Below, piece by piece: positions 9,144 through 17,891 of a DNA stretch of 64,000 nucleotides (positions within the stretch are counted from its first letter, which is position 1; every line of letters begins with the position of its first letter). The notes beneath the pieces were generated by a model. It did not search any database, was not told the DNA's origin, and saw only the letters and a list, made by a program, of their open reading frames with translations. Origin of the DNA: CAZPXH01 sp964591085 (GTDB lineage: Bacteria > Spirochaetota > Spirochaetia > DSM-27196 > CAZPXH01); the NCBI GenBank assembly GCA_964591085.1, contig CAZPXH010000004.1, positions 1 through 64,000 of the forward strand. Direction: 5' to 3'. Both the position numbers and the translations under genes were made by a program.

Positions 9144-9956
9144 TCAGGGAATCCGGGCTGTTTCGCCGCGCGGAATGTCAAAGACTCCGTCCAGCACAAC
9201 TGAGGGCCGGAACCCGTAGCCGATCAGGTCATCAAAGGCGGTCACTCCGCTGAGCACAAGTACAGTATCAATCTCCGCCTCAATGCCGGCAATGATATCA
9301 GTGTCCATCCTGTCCCCAATGATGACCGCATCCTCCCGGCGAACCCCGAGCCGCTTAAGTGCCTGTCTCATCATCAGCGGGTTTGGCTTCCCTACGTAGT
9401 AGGCGCGGCTTCCGGTTGCAAGCTCAATTGGCGCCATGAGGGCACCGGTGGACGGGACTATTCCATCCTCGGCGGGTCCTGTGAGATCCGGGTTGGTGCC
9501 TATCAGCTTGGCCCCGGCGCGCACCAGGTTCACGGCGCGGGTGATCTTCTCAAAGCCATAGGTCCGGGTGTCACCGAGGATAACGTAGTCCGGATTGGCA
9601 TCGTTCATGGAGAAGCCAGCCTCATACATGGCGTTGATGAGTCCTGCCTCGCCAATGGCATAGCAGGTGCCCCCCGGTTTCTGGGAAGCCAGGAAGCTCG
9701 CCGTTGCCAGGGCGCTGGTGTAGAAGTGATCCTGAGTTACCGTGAGGCCGAGGCGGGCAAGCTTGTCCTGCAGCTCCTTGGGACTGCGCTCGCTGGAGTT
9801 TGTGAGGAAGAGGAACTGCTTCCCGCTGTCCTGCAGCCAGCTCACAAACTCGGCCACGCCCTTCAACAGGCGATTGCCGTGGTAGATGACCCCGTCCATG
9901 TCAATGATGAAGCCGGCCTTTGCCTCCATCCAGCCCAGATCGGGAGATTCAGACAT
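9144..9956 (-). CDS. HAD-superfamily phosphatase, NagD/HAD-IIA type
   Basis: Cytoplasmic sugar or nucleotide phosphatase of 270 aa. Motif I is D-M-D-G-V near residue 18, motif II is the LTNSS segment, and motifs III/IV lie in GKPNPLM and IGDRMDTDI. The order and size fit the HAD-IIA family (NagD, PGP-like). I chose ATG 9956 because GGAGG sits exactly 8 nt upstream, inside the end of the nitroreductase gene; the upstream ATG at 9971 has no such site. It therefore overlaps the nitroreductase by 8 nt. Substrate unknown. Confidence 0.9.
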   Translation of the reverse strand: MSESPDLGWMEAKAGFIIDMDGVIYHGNRLLKGVAEFVSWLQDSGKQFLFLTNSSERSPKELQDKLARLGLTVTQDHFYTSALATASFLASQKPGGTCYAIGEAGLINAMYEAGFSMNDANPDYVILGDTRTYGFEKITRAVNLVRAGAKLIGTNPDLTGPAEDGIVPSTGALMAPIELATGSRAYYVGKPNPLMMRQALKRLGVRREDAVIIGDRMDTDIIAGIEAEIDTVLVLSGVTAFDDLIGYGFRPSVVLDGVFDIPRGETARIP

Positions 9957-10527
9957 TGGTGGGGCCTCCATTTGGCCAGGAATTTTTGAAGACTACCGAA
10001 GCCGGCGGCTTCCGGTCTCGCTCGGCCTTCTCCTGCTCCAGGTGCTTCTCGCTGAGTCCCTCCGTTGCGCCCGGATACCCAAGCGCCAGCATCGTCACCA
10101 CAATAGTGGGAGGCGTTATCCCGAATGCTTCCCGAACCTTGCCGGGAGAGAAACCCGCCATGGGGTGTGCGTACAGCCCCTCTTCCGTTGCCTGGATCAT
10201 GAGCAGCGCCGTCGCCATCCCGGTATCAAAGAGTGCGTAGTCCCTGCCATCGGAAAGCTGGCAGTCATCTTCCGGGTTGGTGCAGATGGCAATAAGTACC
10301 GGTGCGCGCTTTGCCCAGTAGTTGCCACCGGCAAGCGAGCCCCGCCCCGCCTCCAGTGCATCGCCATCCCTGAGCACCAGAAAGCGCCAGGACTGGCTGT
10401 TGCTGCACGACGGGGCCAGGTGCGCCGCCCCAAGCACCCGTTCCAGCACGTCTTCCGGCACCGGCTTGTCAGGGTCAAAGGCCCGGCGAGCTCGCCGGGA
10501 GCTGATTGCGTTGAGAATCTTCTGCAT
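9949..10527 (-). CDS. Nitroreductase-family flavoprotein
   Basis: FMN-dependent NAD(P)H oxidoreductase of 192 aa. The fold starts directly with ILNAISSRRARRAF, the phosphate-binding Arg cluster of the family, followed by the LAPSCSNSQSWRF segment and a C-terminal G-x-P-x2-V-x3-LALGYPG stretch, all typical. I took the ATG at 10527 as the start; a TTG at 10566 in the same frame would add 13 residues. It is the first gene of the minus-strand run that continues to 1660. Substrate cannot be deduced. Confidence 0.88.
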   Translation of the reverse strand: MQKILNAISSRRARRAFDPDKPVPEDVLERVLGAAHLAPSCSNSQSWRFLVLRDGDALEAGRGSLAGGNYWAKRAPVLIAICTNPEDDCQLSDGRDYALFDTGMATALLMIQATEEGLYAHPMAGFSPGKVREAFGITPPTIVVTMLALGYPGATEGLSEKHLEQEKAERDRKPPASVVFKNSWPNGGPTNV

Positions 10528-10622
10528 ATCCGGGTGCAGGGTACTCGCTGAAGGATGAGGGAACAATGAATGCCCAAAAGTGGCTTCAGTCCCGCAGAGT
10601 GTATCCGGCTTGCCTGCACGGA

Positions 10623-12851
10623 TCAGTCAATCTCCAGCAGATCAATAAGACTCGCAGCCTTCACAAACAGCGTTGGGGGAAGCTCCGCGTACTGGCCAAA
10701 CTGGCGCTTGAGGAAGCGCTCGTCCAGCCGGAACACCTTCCGGATGCCGGCGGCCGGCTTCCCCGGCATTCCCAGAAGAACCAAAGCCGCATCCCCGGAG
10801 AATCTGTGCACCGTGCGGACAAAATCTTCCTCGTCCGCCGGCAGAACCAGGGTCTCTCCCGCGAGTCTCGCACCGTCCATCAGGCGTTGCAGATCCACAT
10901 CAGCCTGTTCGGAGTCATCTTCCGGCATGAGCTTGCGGATCAGTCGAATCGGGCGCACCGGTCGCCCCCAGGCCCTGTCCGACTGGGTGATGATGAAGGC
11001 GAGCAGTGCCATGAGGTTCCCGTTCTCGGCGCCCTTCCACCAAACGTCAATGCGGCTGGCGCCTTCGGATGTGGTCCCATCATACTTGTACAGCAGCACG
11101 TGGCGCTGCAGGCCCATCAGCGCCTCTATCAGGTCCATCAGCTCAAGGCGACGGTCAATGGTCAGTAGCACTGTGTTGATGGACAGGTTCCCGGGCAGGG
11201 GACTCTGGGACAGGGAAAGGATGGTTCGCTCATGGCTGCCGGGCGGGCTGTCCACAAGCGCGGCCCCCTCCGGAATTCCGCTGGTAACGTCGGCCACATC
11301 CCCCGGCCGGAGGATGTGGGTAAGCGTCAGTCCCTTGAAGTCACTGATGCGGTGTGCGAGATCCGCCGTGGCCTCCGTACCCACGGCGTCATCACAGAAG
11401 GAAAACACACCGACAACCGGCCTCCAGTTTTTGGTCCCCTGCACGATCCGGACGGTGCGTTGAACCGCCCACTGCAGCACCTTGAAGATCAGTCCCCACC
11501 ACACGCCTTCCAGGCGATTGCCGGTGCGGTAGCGAAGCAACAGGTAGAAAATGGTCATCTGGCTCGCGAGCACGCCGAGGCCTACCCAGGGATTGAACAG
11601 CGCAATGACTGCCATGCAGATGAGGAACCCGTAGAGGCTTATCAGCCAGTGCCCACGACTGGTAGGGCGGAAGCTGGGATTCCCGCTGATGCGCTCAAAG
11701 AACGCAGCTAGGTTGATCCAGCCGTAGACCACCAGGAAAGCGATTCCAACGACCAGGCTGATGAAGGCGATGTCACCGCTCCAGACAACGCCGATGGTGA
11801 TGGCAAAGGTGAGAAGCGTGGCCCAGAAGGGCTCACCGCTGCCCCCGATTCCCCGCCCGAGGAAGGTGAGGAAGCCCGGCAGAAGGTTGTCCCGCGCCAG
11901 CGCCTGCGCTGTCCGGGGCGCGGTGACCAGATAGGAGAGCGCGCTGGATCCCGTTGCCAGCAGGATACCCGCCAGGAGCACCCAGGGGATGAATGGCGTC
12001 TGCAGGAAGAGCTCCAGCGTGTTTCGGGTGGCCCCGCCGGGTCCCTCCACCCTGGCAGGATCCAGGTAGCCAAACACAAAGGTCACCCCAAGGTAGACCA
12101 CTGTGGTGACCCCAATGGCCAGGAAGGTTCCCCTGCCCAGACTCTTGCGGGGGTTGGCGAGCGAACCGCTCATCCCGACCCCGGCATCAATTCCGGTCAC
12201 TGCAGGAAAGAACGTGGCAAATGCCACCCAGAAGCCAAGACGGATTGGTCCACCGTCCCGATTGAACTGGGTGGAGAAGACCGGCGCCCCATCCAGCGTC
12301 GGACCGAGGAGCGGGGCGACAAAGACGGCGACCACCGCAAGGACAAGCGCCACAAAAATGAACATCTGCACCCGAGAGACCAGGTCTCCGCCGACCAGAG
12401 CCACCATGAGCGCGACCAGAGCAATGACGCTTGCGAGAATCTGTTTCTGCGTCAGCACTGCAAGACCGGTTGATTCAATGAGTTCCGCTACCGCTGGTAT
12501 CTGTGCCAGAAGCGGCTGCAGGGGTTCTGCAAAGCCGATTGCGTAGAATCCGATGCTGATGGCCTGCGCAAGAAAGAGCTGAATTCCAATGCTCCCGCCA
12601 AAGGCCTTCCCAAGGCTTCGTTTGCTGATGGCGTACATGCCACCGGCGCCGATACGGTTGAGGTTGGTGGCGCAGTCGGCGATGGAGAACGCGGTAGCGA
12701 GCGTTGCGCTGTTGGCCAGGAGAACAACTATGAGCATTTCCTGGAAGCCGAGAGCCGCCACCAGGAGCGGGAGAATGAGAAACAGCACCGCGCCAAGGAT
12801 TGCCTCAAAGGACGGAACAAAGACGCCGGAGAACGTGTTGAGACCTTTCAT
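10623..12851 (-). CDS. SLC12/APC-type cation-chloride or amino-acid transporter
   Basis: Large inner-membrane transporter of 742 aa. About twelve hydrophobic segments fill residues 5-440. An early G-A-G-G-M-Y-A-I-S-K-R-S-L-G segment matches the first substrate loop of the APC/SLC12 superfamily. The last 300 residues are soluble and resemble the cytoplasmic domain of bacterial SLC12 (Na-K-Cl cotransporter-like) proteins. The gene starts 5 nt after a sensor histidine kinase, so the two are co-transcribed. Transport of K+/Cl- is one possibility, amino acids another. Confidence 0.8.
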   Translation of the reverse strand: MKGLNTFSGVFVPSFEAILGAVLFLILPLLVAALGFQEMLIVVLLANSATLATAFSIADCATNLNRIGAGGMYAISKRSLGKAFGGSIGIQLFLAQAISIGFYAIGFAEPLQPLLAQIPAVAELIESTGLAVLTQKQILASVIALVALMVALVGGDLVSRVQMFIFVALVLAVVAVFVAPLLGPTLDGAPVFSTQFNRDGGPIRLGFWVAFATFFPAVTGIDAGVGMSGSLANPRKSLGRGTFLAIGVTTVVYLGVTFVFGYLDPARVEGPGGATRNTLELFLQTPFIPWVLLAGILLATGSSALSYLVTAPRTAQALARDNLLPGFLTFLGRGIGGSGEPFWATLLTFAITIGVVWSGDIAFISLVVGIAFLVVYGWINLAAFFERISGNPSFRPTSRGHWLISLYGFLICMAVIALFNPWVGLGVLASQMTIFYLLLRYRTGNRLEGVWWGLIFKVLQWAVQRTVRIVQGTKNWRPVVGVFSFCDDAVGTEATADLAHRISDFKGLTLTHILRPGDVADVTSGIPEGAALVDSPPGSHERTILSLSQSPLPGNLSINTVLLTIDRRLELMDLIEALMGLQRHVLLYKYDGTTSEGASRIDVWWKGAENGNLMALLAFIITQSDRAWGRPVRPIRLIRKLMPEDDSEQADVDLQRLMDGARLAGETLVLPADEEDFVRTVHRFSGDAALVLLGMPGKPAAGIRKVFRLDERFLKRQFGQYAELPPTLFVKAASLIDLLEID

Positions 12852-12856
12852 GTCAC

Positions 12857-14146
12857 TTACGCCGGAAAGACAACCCGGGCACGGACCCAGTTACCATCAT
12901 TGTACAGGCTGACATCTGCGCCGAGTTTGCCGGCGGCACTACGAATGGCCCGCAGGCCGATGCCGGATCCGCCGGTGGTGGTACTTTGCACGGCAGTCGG
13001 CCCGCCGAGCACAAGGATGTTGATTCCATCTGACACATCGTTTTCCAGTCGGATTCTCGGGCCACGATTTGAGACGATGAGAATACTGCCGGACAGCTCT
13101 ACAAGCACTTCCGGATGTTCGGTCTTCAGGGATGCCTCCACGGCATTCTTCAACAGGTTATCCACAAGCTGGAACAGGAAGTATTTGATGCCCGCAAACT
13201 CATGGTCTTCCGTGTACTGGATCTCCACGCTTGGTCGCCGCCGGTACTCGTAGGCGGCGAGTATCAGCATGTTTGATGCGTTGATCGCCTCAACCACGGA
13301 CAGGGCCTCTTCCCGGAGGTCAGGGCTCATGGTCACGAGATCGTTGATCATCCGGATCTGCCCTACCATGAGTTGGGAGAGGGCAACGGCACGGTCCAGC
13401 CGCTTCCGGTCTGATGGCTTTAACCGCTCAGCGTCCAGCAGGCTGAGGTTGCTGATAGCCTGCAGGTGGTTCTTGAAGTCGTGGACGATGTTGTTGAAGT
13501 TGGAGCCGAAGCGGGCGAGGGTCCGGTTCTCATCAATTTCCCGCTGCAGCGCCGCCGTAGCTTCCGCTCGCGAACGTGCCTCGGCCTCAATGAAGAACGC
13601 CACCCCCGCGCCCAGGCTCACCAGAAACCCCACCTTGAGCGCAACAGCGCGAGCGGCATCATCCCAGGCACCTGCAGCCAGGCCTGCCTGCACCTCAGGG
13701 TGGAGCAGGACTATCACCAGTGACAGGGCCATCACTGAGCCAACCCGGACTCCCGCATGCCGCTCAAGCAGACCGTAGCGATAGGCGCCGTACACGGCGA
13801 ACATCAGCAGGAGCTCGCCGGCGGGTACCAGAAGCGGCAGGTTGACCACCCCATAGCAGGAAGCGCCTACAAGCAGGAAAAGCTGCAGCTCCCGAGAAGC
13901 GGGAAAGCGCGGAGACAGATACAGCGCAAGGAAGGCCAGGGTTCCGGCAAGAAGGAGGGCAAGCTGTCGTTGTTCCTCCGGGCTCGGCGAGCGGCGATCC
14001 AGCACCGCGGCCAGAATCAGCCCTCCAGCAAGCAGACCTATCACAAGGAGCGCTACAAGCGAAACGCGCCGGTAGGGCGAACGGGACTCCGCCCCGGCGG
14101 CGTAGGGACGGGAGGAAACTATGCGGCTGTTGCGTGCCTCATCCAC
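12857..14146 (-). CDS. Membrane sensor histidine kinase, no response regulator nearby
   Basis: Protein of 429 aa with about six membrane segments (near residues 28-50, 64-80, 88-106, 109-125, 134-150 and 165-186), a short coiled linker, and a kinase core. The phospho-acceptor is H222 in the H-box H-D-F-K-N-H. The N-box is QLVDNLLKNAVEAS, and the G-box is GGSGIGLRAI near the C-terminus. Start is GTG 14146 without a clear Shine-Dalgarno. No receiver-domain gene is adjacent; instead the kinase is coupled 5 nt upstream of the SLC12-like transporter, suggesting the stimulus concerns ions or osmolarity (inference). Confidence 0.85.
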   Translation of the reverse strand: MDEARNSRIVSSRPYAAGAESRSPYRRVSLVALLVIGLLAGGLILAAVLDRRSPSPEEQRQLALLLAGTLAFLALYLSPRFPASRELQLFLLVGASCYGVVNLPLLVPAGELLLMFAVYGAYRYGLLERHAGVRVGSVMALSLVIVLLHPEVQAGLAAGAWDDAARAVALKVGFLVSLGAGVAFFIEAEARSRAEATAALQREIDENRTLARFGSNFNNIVHDFKNHLQAISNLSLLDAERLKPSDRKRLDRAVALSQLMVGQIRMINDLVTMSPDLREEALSVVEAINASNMLILAAYEYRRRPSVEIQYTEDHEFAGIKYFLFQLVDNLLKNAVEASLKTEHPEVLVELSGSILIVSNRGPRIRLENDVSDGINILVLGGPTAVQSTTTGGSGIGLRAIRSAAGKLGADVSLYNDGNWVRARVVFPA

Positions 14147-14210
14147 CGGATGCCGCGCATCGTACCGGCAGCAGGCTGCGCGGACAAGCGAGGCGGCCCG
14201 CAGGTGCCGA

Positions 14211-15317
14211 CTACTTGCGTCCCTTGCGCCGGGACCGGCTGGTGGAGCTTCCCTTTCTGGGCTGGGCCTGACGGCGGCGGATGATCTCTTCCGCTTCCCG
14301 CTGTGCTTCCTTGCTCATCTGCCCGCTGGGACTGCCAGCCTGCTCGGAGGCGTCCTCTCCGCCGGTGACAAGACGAAGACCACTGCGGTCTGCAGCTTCG
14401 GTGTCCGCGTCCGTGGCCGCCCTGCGGCCGGAGCGGCGGACAATGGCAAAAAAGGTTGGTGAAGCAATGAAGATGGAGGAGTAGGTACCCACAACAACCC
14501 CAATCATCAAGTTCAAGGCAAAATCCCGGATCTGTCCGGTGGTAAACACAAAGATGGACGCAACGGCCAACAGCGTGGTGACCGAGGTGATAATGGTACG
14601 CGAAAGGCTCTGCGTGATGGATACGTTCAGAACCCGTTCCAGGGACTCCTCCCGGAGAATCCCTTCGTTTTCCCGGACCCGATCAAACACAACGATGGTG
14701 TCGTTCAGCGAGTAGCCGATCACCGTGAGCACCGCGGCGATGGTTGCCGTGCTCACCTCAATCTGGATCGCCCCGATGATTCCGACCATCACCGCTATGT
14801 CATGAAGCAGTGCTACTATGGCGCTGATGGCGTAGGCAAAGCGGAAACGGAACCAGATGTAGACCAGGATCAGCAGCATTGACAGCACGATGAGTACGCT
14901 CGCGTTTCTCGCAAGCGATGCGCTGAAGCGAGGCCCTACATAGGTGAAGCCGAGTTCTTCAACATTGTCGATGCCATACGCGCTGCGGAGCGTGTTTACA
15001 ACCAGGTTTCCGGCGGTGCTCCGGAATTCCGAATCCGTGCCGGGATCACGCAGACGGACCTGAAACTGACCGCGTTCCGGATCACCGAGGCTCTGCACCT
15101 GAACGTCCCCCAGCTCGGAAAGCAGTTCCCGAAGGGCCGGGGCGTCCGGCTGATCGGCCCCACTGATTGCCACGCGCACGTCAAGACCTGCCTGGAAATC
15201 TATGCCCAGGTTGAATCCACCCTGGAAGACGGTTCCAGCGATCCCGGCTGCAATCACAAGGGCCGAGAGAACCAGCATCACGGTGCGGCGCTGGATGATC
15301 GAATACACGCGCTTCAT
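14211..15317 (-). CDS. secF: Protein translocase subunit SecF
   Basis: Membrane component of the SecDF complex that uses the proton motive force to help pull proteins across the inner membrane. The 368-aa product has TM1 near residues 14-33, the periplasmic P1-like domain, then five clustered TMs with the conserved SLNDTIVVFDRVREN element. The cytoplasmic tail is longer than in E. coli SecF and very basic, ending in an SRSRRKGRK-type sequence. The ATG overlaps the secD stop as ATGA. Confidence 0.97.
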   Translation of the reverse strand: MKRVYSIIQRRTVMLVLSALVIAAGIAGTVFQGGFNLGIDFQAGLDVRVAISGADQPDAPALRELLSELGDVQVQSLGDPERGQFQVRLRDPGTDSEFRSTAGNLVVNTLRSAYGIDNVEELGFTYVGPRFSASLARNASVLIVLSMLLILVYIWFRFRFAYAISAIVALLHDIAVMVGIIGAIQIEVSTATIAAVLTVIGYSLNDTIVVFDRVRENEGILREESLERVLNVSITQSLSRTIITSVTTLLAVASIFVFTTGQIRDFALNLMIGVVVGTYSSIFIASPTFFAIVRRSGRRAATDADTEAADRSGLRLVTGGEDASEQAGSPSGQMSKEAQREAEEIIRRRQAQPRKGSSTSRSRRKGRK

Positions 15318-17047
15318 CGAGCGGCCCTCCAGGAGATACGAAGCTGCTGCCTGCGAAGCACGTCGGTTCCAAAATCAAAGAACAGGCGCGACACAAAGAG
15401 CGCGGTGAACATGGAAGACACAATTCCCACCGCCAGGGTCAGCGCAAAGCCGCGAACCGGTCCGGTTCCCAGCTGCCAAAGGAAGACGGCAGCGATGAAC
15501 GTGGTGATGTTGGCGTCCATCACCGTCCAGAAAGCCTTCTGGAACCCGGCTTTGATTGCGGCCGCGGCGTCCTTTCCGTATCCGATCTCTTCGCGAATCC
15601 GCTCAAAAATGATCACGTTGGCATCAACCGCAATGCCCACGGTCAGGATAATTCCCGCGATGCTTGTCAGAGTCAGCGTCAGGTTGAAGGCGGACAGAAG
15701 CGCCGCCATGAAAAACAGGTTCAGTAAGAGTGCAAGGGCTGCAACCAGCCCCGCGCGCCGGTAGTAGACAGCCATGAAGACTATGACCAGACCGAATCCC
15801 GCGGTGATCGCGAGGAGCCCGGCGCGGATGGTCTCCTGACCAAGGGTTGAACCGATGGTGGTCTGGTTGGTGACCTCCAGGCTGATGGGCAGGGACGCAG
15901 TTCGCAGCACCGTGGCAATGTTCTGCGCCTCGGTCTGGTCAAAGCCAGTAACGCGAACCTGGCCACCGGCAATTGCCTCAGTGATCACGGCCCGCGCCCG
16001 CACCCGGCCATCCAGTACAATGGCCAGGGACTCGTTGACGTTTGCCGCCGTAAGCTGCTGGAAGATCTCTGCGCCCTCGCTATCCAGGACAAAGTTCACC
16101 GTTGGTCGCCCGGTAAGCGGGTCTGATCCAACCTGGGCTTCGGTGATGTACTGACCATCCAGCCCGTCTTCGTCAACGTTCTCACGGACAGCGATGTAGT
16201 TGACCAGCTCCTCCACCCCAAACTCGTCCCGCTGCACAAAGGGCAGCACTATGGAGCCGAGCTGCACGAATTCCGGAACACCGTCGTCCTCGGGGTTCCA
16301 GAACGGATCCTGCTGTTGCAGCGAAAGCAGCTGGTTGGTGGCGTCATCATCAACAATGTGGAGCGCGAGCGTTCCCCTTCCGGAAAGGAAGGCGTCAATC
16401 CGCTCCCGGTCGTCCTCACCTGGAATCTCGATGCTGATCTCGGTGTCGTCTGCCCGCCGGATCTGGGGCTCAGTGACGCCAAACTGGTCAATTCGGTTGT
16501 TCAGTATTTCCAGAGCCACATCAATGGCATCGCTGAGCTCGGCCTCGGTGGGCTCGCGGCCAAGCCGCTCGGCAAGGCTCTCCCGGTCAGCCTCCAGCGT
16601 TACGCTGACGCCACCGGAAAGGTCCAGTCCCAGGAGAATGATCCTTGCCTGGAGGTCCTTCAGCGCCTGGATCTCCGCGCGGAAGTGGTTCTCCAGCGCT
16701 CGGGCTGCTGCATCCCGTTCGGCATAACCGGCCAGTACCGCCTCCGCCGTCCAGGTATCCGGGCGATCCCGACCGAGATCACGGTAACGCTTCCGGGCAA
16801 GCTCCCGCAGGAATGAATAGTCCGTAGTCACGTCACTCTGATCATTGGCCTCGGCGCGCTGGAGCAGATCCGTAAGGACCTGGTCACCCTGCTCGCGCGC
16901 CCAGGACTGCACTTCCGTGGCGGGGGCCAGTGCAAGCTGCTGCTGGGCTTCGCTGACAAAGAAGTACCAGCGAAGCGTTGGAAGCAGGAACAGGACGCCA
17001 ACGCCAATGAAGAGGAGAACCAGCAGGAAACGGAAACGTTTGTTCAT
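15314..17047 (-). CDS. secD: Protein translocase subunit SecD
   Basis: Partner of SecF in protein export. The 577-aa product has TM1 near residues 7-25, a large periplasmic region including the LGLDLSGGVSVTLE motif, and five C-terminal TMs with GIAVDANVIIFERIREE. Length and order match SecD proteins. The gene starts 12 nt after yajC and overlaps secF by 4 nt, giving the classical yajC-secD-secF arrangement. Confidence 0.97.
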   Translation of the reverse strand: MNKRFRFLLVLLFIGVGVLFLLPTLRWYFFVSEAQQQLALAPATEVQSWAREQGDQVLTDLLQRAEANDQSDVTTDYSFLRELARKRYRDLGRDRPDTWTAEAVLAGYAERDAAARALENHFRAEIQALKDLQARIILLGLDLSGGVSVTLEADRESLAERLGREPTEAELSDAIDVALEILNNRIDQFGVTEPQIRRADDTEISIEIPGEDDRERIDAFLSGRGTLALHIVDDDATNQLLSLQQQDPFWNPEDDGVPEFVQLGSIVLPFVQRDEFGVEELVNYIAVRENVDEDGLDGQYITEAQVGSDPLTGRPTVNFVLDSEGAEIFQQLTAANVNESLAIVLDGRVRARAVITEAIAGGQVRVTGFDQTEAQNIATVLRTASLPISLEVTNQTTIGSTLGQETIRAGLLAITAGFGLVIVFMAVYYRRAGLVAALALLLNLFFMAALLSAFNLTLTLTSIAGIILTVGIAVDANVIIFERIREEIGYGKDAAAAIKAGFQKAFWTVMDANITTFIAAVFLWQLGTGPVRGFALTLAVGIVSSMFTALFVSRLFFDFGTDVLRRQQLRISWRAAR

Positions 17048-17059
17048 TGCCTGCCGGAA

Positions 17060-17437
17060 TCAGTCGCCGGATTGGGCGGTGTCGTCGGCAGGCTTGGAAC
17101 CGGACTGGCCCTTCTTGCGCGTCACGCTGGAAACGGCGCTGCGGCTCATCTCCATCTTGGTGTTGTCGTCCACTTTCAGGATCACCGTGTTCTCATTCAG
17201 GGAGACGATGGTGCCGTGAATTCCGCCGATGCTGACTACCTTGTCGCCCTTATCCAGGGACTCAAGCATCGCTTTTTGTTCTTTCTGGCGCTTGTTCTGG
17301 GGGCGAATGATGAGGAACCAAAAAATGAGAAAAATGGCTCCGAACATGAGGAGGGTGGTCACGAGCTGACCGGTTCCCTGTTCCGGCGTTGCACCAGCCG
17401 GGGGCGCCATGAGGAACATGGACGGAAGAGTGTTCAT
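17060..17437 (-). CDS. yajC: Preprotein translocase subunit YajC
   Basis: Small accessory protein of the SecDF complex, 125 aa. One membrane segment (about residues 24-42) is followed by the hallmark R-P-Q-x-K-R-x-K-E element and a cytoplasmic domain with GDKVVSIGGIHGTI. The start at ATG 17437 has AAGGA 9 nt upstream; the frame is open for 17 more codons but without a better site. First gene of the yajC-secD-secF operon. Confidence 0.95.
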   Translation of the reverse strand: MNTLPSMFLMAPPAGATPEQGTGQLVTTLLMFGAIFLIFWFLIIRPQNKRQKEQKAMLESLDKGDKVVSIGGIHGTIVSLNENTVILKVDDNTKMEMSRSAVSSVTRKKGQSGSKPADDTAQSGD

Positions 17438-17529
17438 TGCAAAACGTCCTTCTGGGTCTGAGAGAGAATTGGACCGAGAAGCTACCACAGGCCCATTTAG
17501 CCGTCAACGACGGGCCCAGGCCCGGCTCT

Positions 17530-17820
17530 TCAGACCGCGCGAACCTTGTCGACGCCCTCCGGAACGGAGAACACACCAAAGAGCCGCTGCAGCTCCCGCA
17601 CACCGTAGCTTGTCCCTGACAGCTTGCTGTACTCTTCAGCAATCCACCGCTGGCTGTCTTCGTCCGCGTCAAACAACGCCGCTGCAAATGCAGGCTTGTA
17701 CAGGCCTGCCGCAAACAGGTTCCGTGAACTCGCCTTCCGGAAGTTCCTGCGCAGATCCTGGTCAACGATTGCCGTGTTCCCGGTGTAGCCGATGGTGAAT
17801 ACGAAGTCGTCGCGATTCAT
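17530..17820 (-). CDS. Conserved-looking small protein of unknown function
   Basis: Soluble protein of 96 aa that I do not recognise. It starts MNRDDFVFTIGYTGNTAIVD, has a helical middle rich in Ala and Phe (GLYKPAFAAALF), and ends with a basic/hydrophobic tail. No signal peptide or membrane segment is seen. Start ATG 17820; a GAGGG lies directly against the ATG, too close to act as a normal ribosome-binding site. It is separated from groEL upstream by a strong terminator, so it needs its own promoter, and from yajC downstream by 92 nt. Possibly lineage-specific. Confidence 0.6.
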   Translation of the reverse strand: MNRDDFVFTIGYTGNTAIVDQDLRRNFRKASSRNLFAAGLYKPAFAAALFDADEDSQRWIAEEYSKLSGTSYGVRELQRLFGVFSVPEGVDKVRAV

Positions 17821-17839
17821 CCCTCTGTACTGATCCTGC

Positions 17840-17869
17840 AAAAGCGCCTCCGGCCGAAACCGGAGGCGC
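17840..17869 (-). terminator. Rho-independent terminator of groEL
   Basis: A perfect 10-bp stem, GCGCCTCCGG/CCGGAGGCGC (arms 17844-17853 and 17860-17869, loop of 6), is followed on the minus strand by TTTT (17840-17843). It lies 22 nt beyond the groEL stop. Confidence 0.88.
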
Positions 17870-17891
17870 CGTCTCCCTGATTTCGGGAGAT

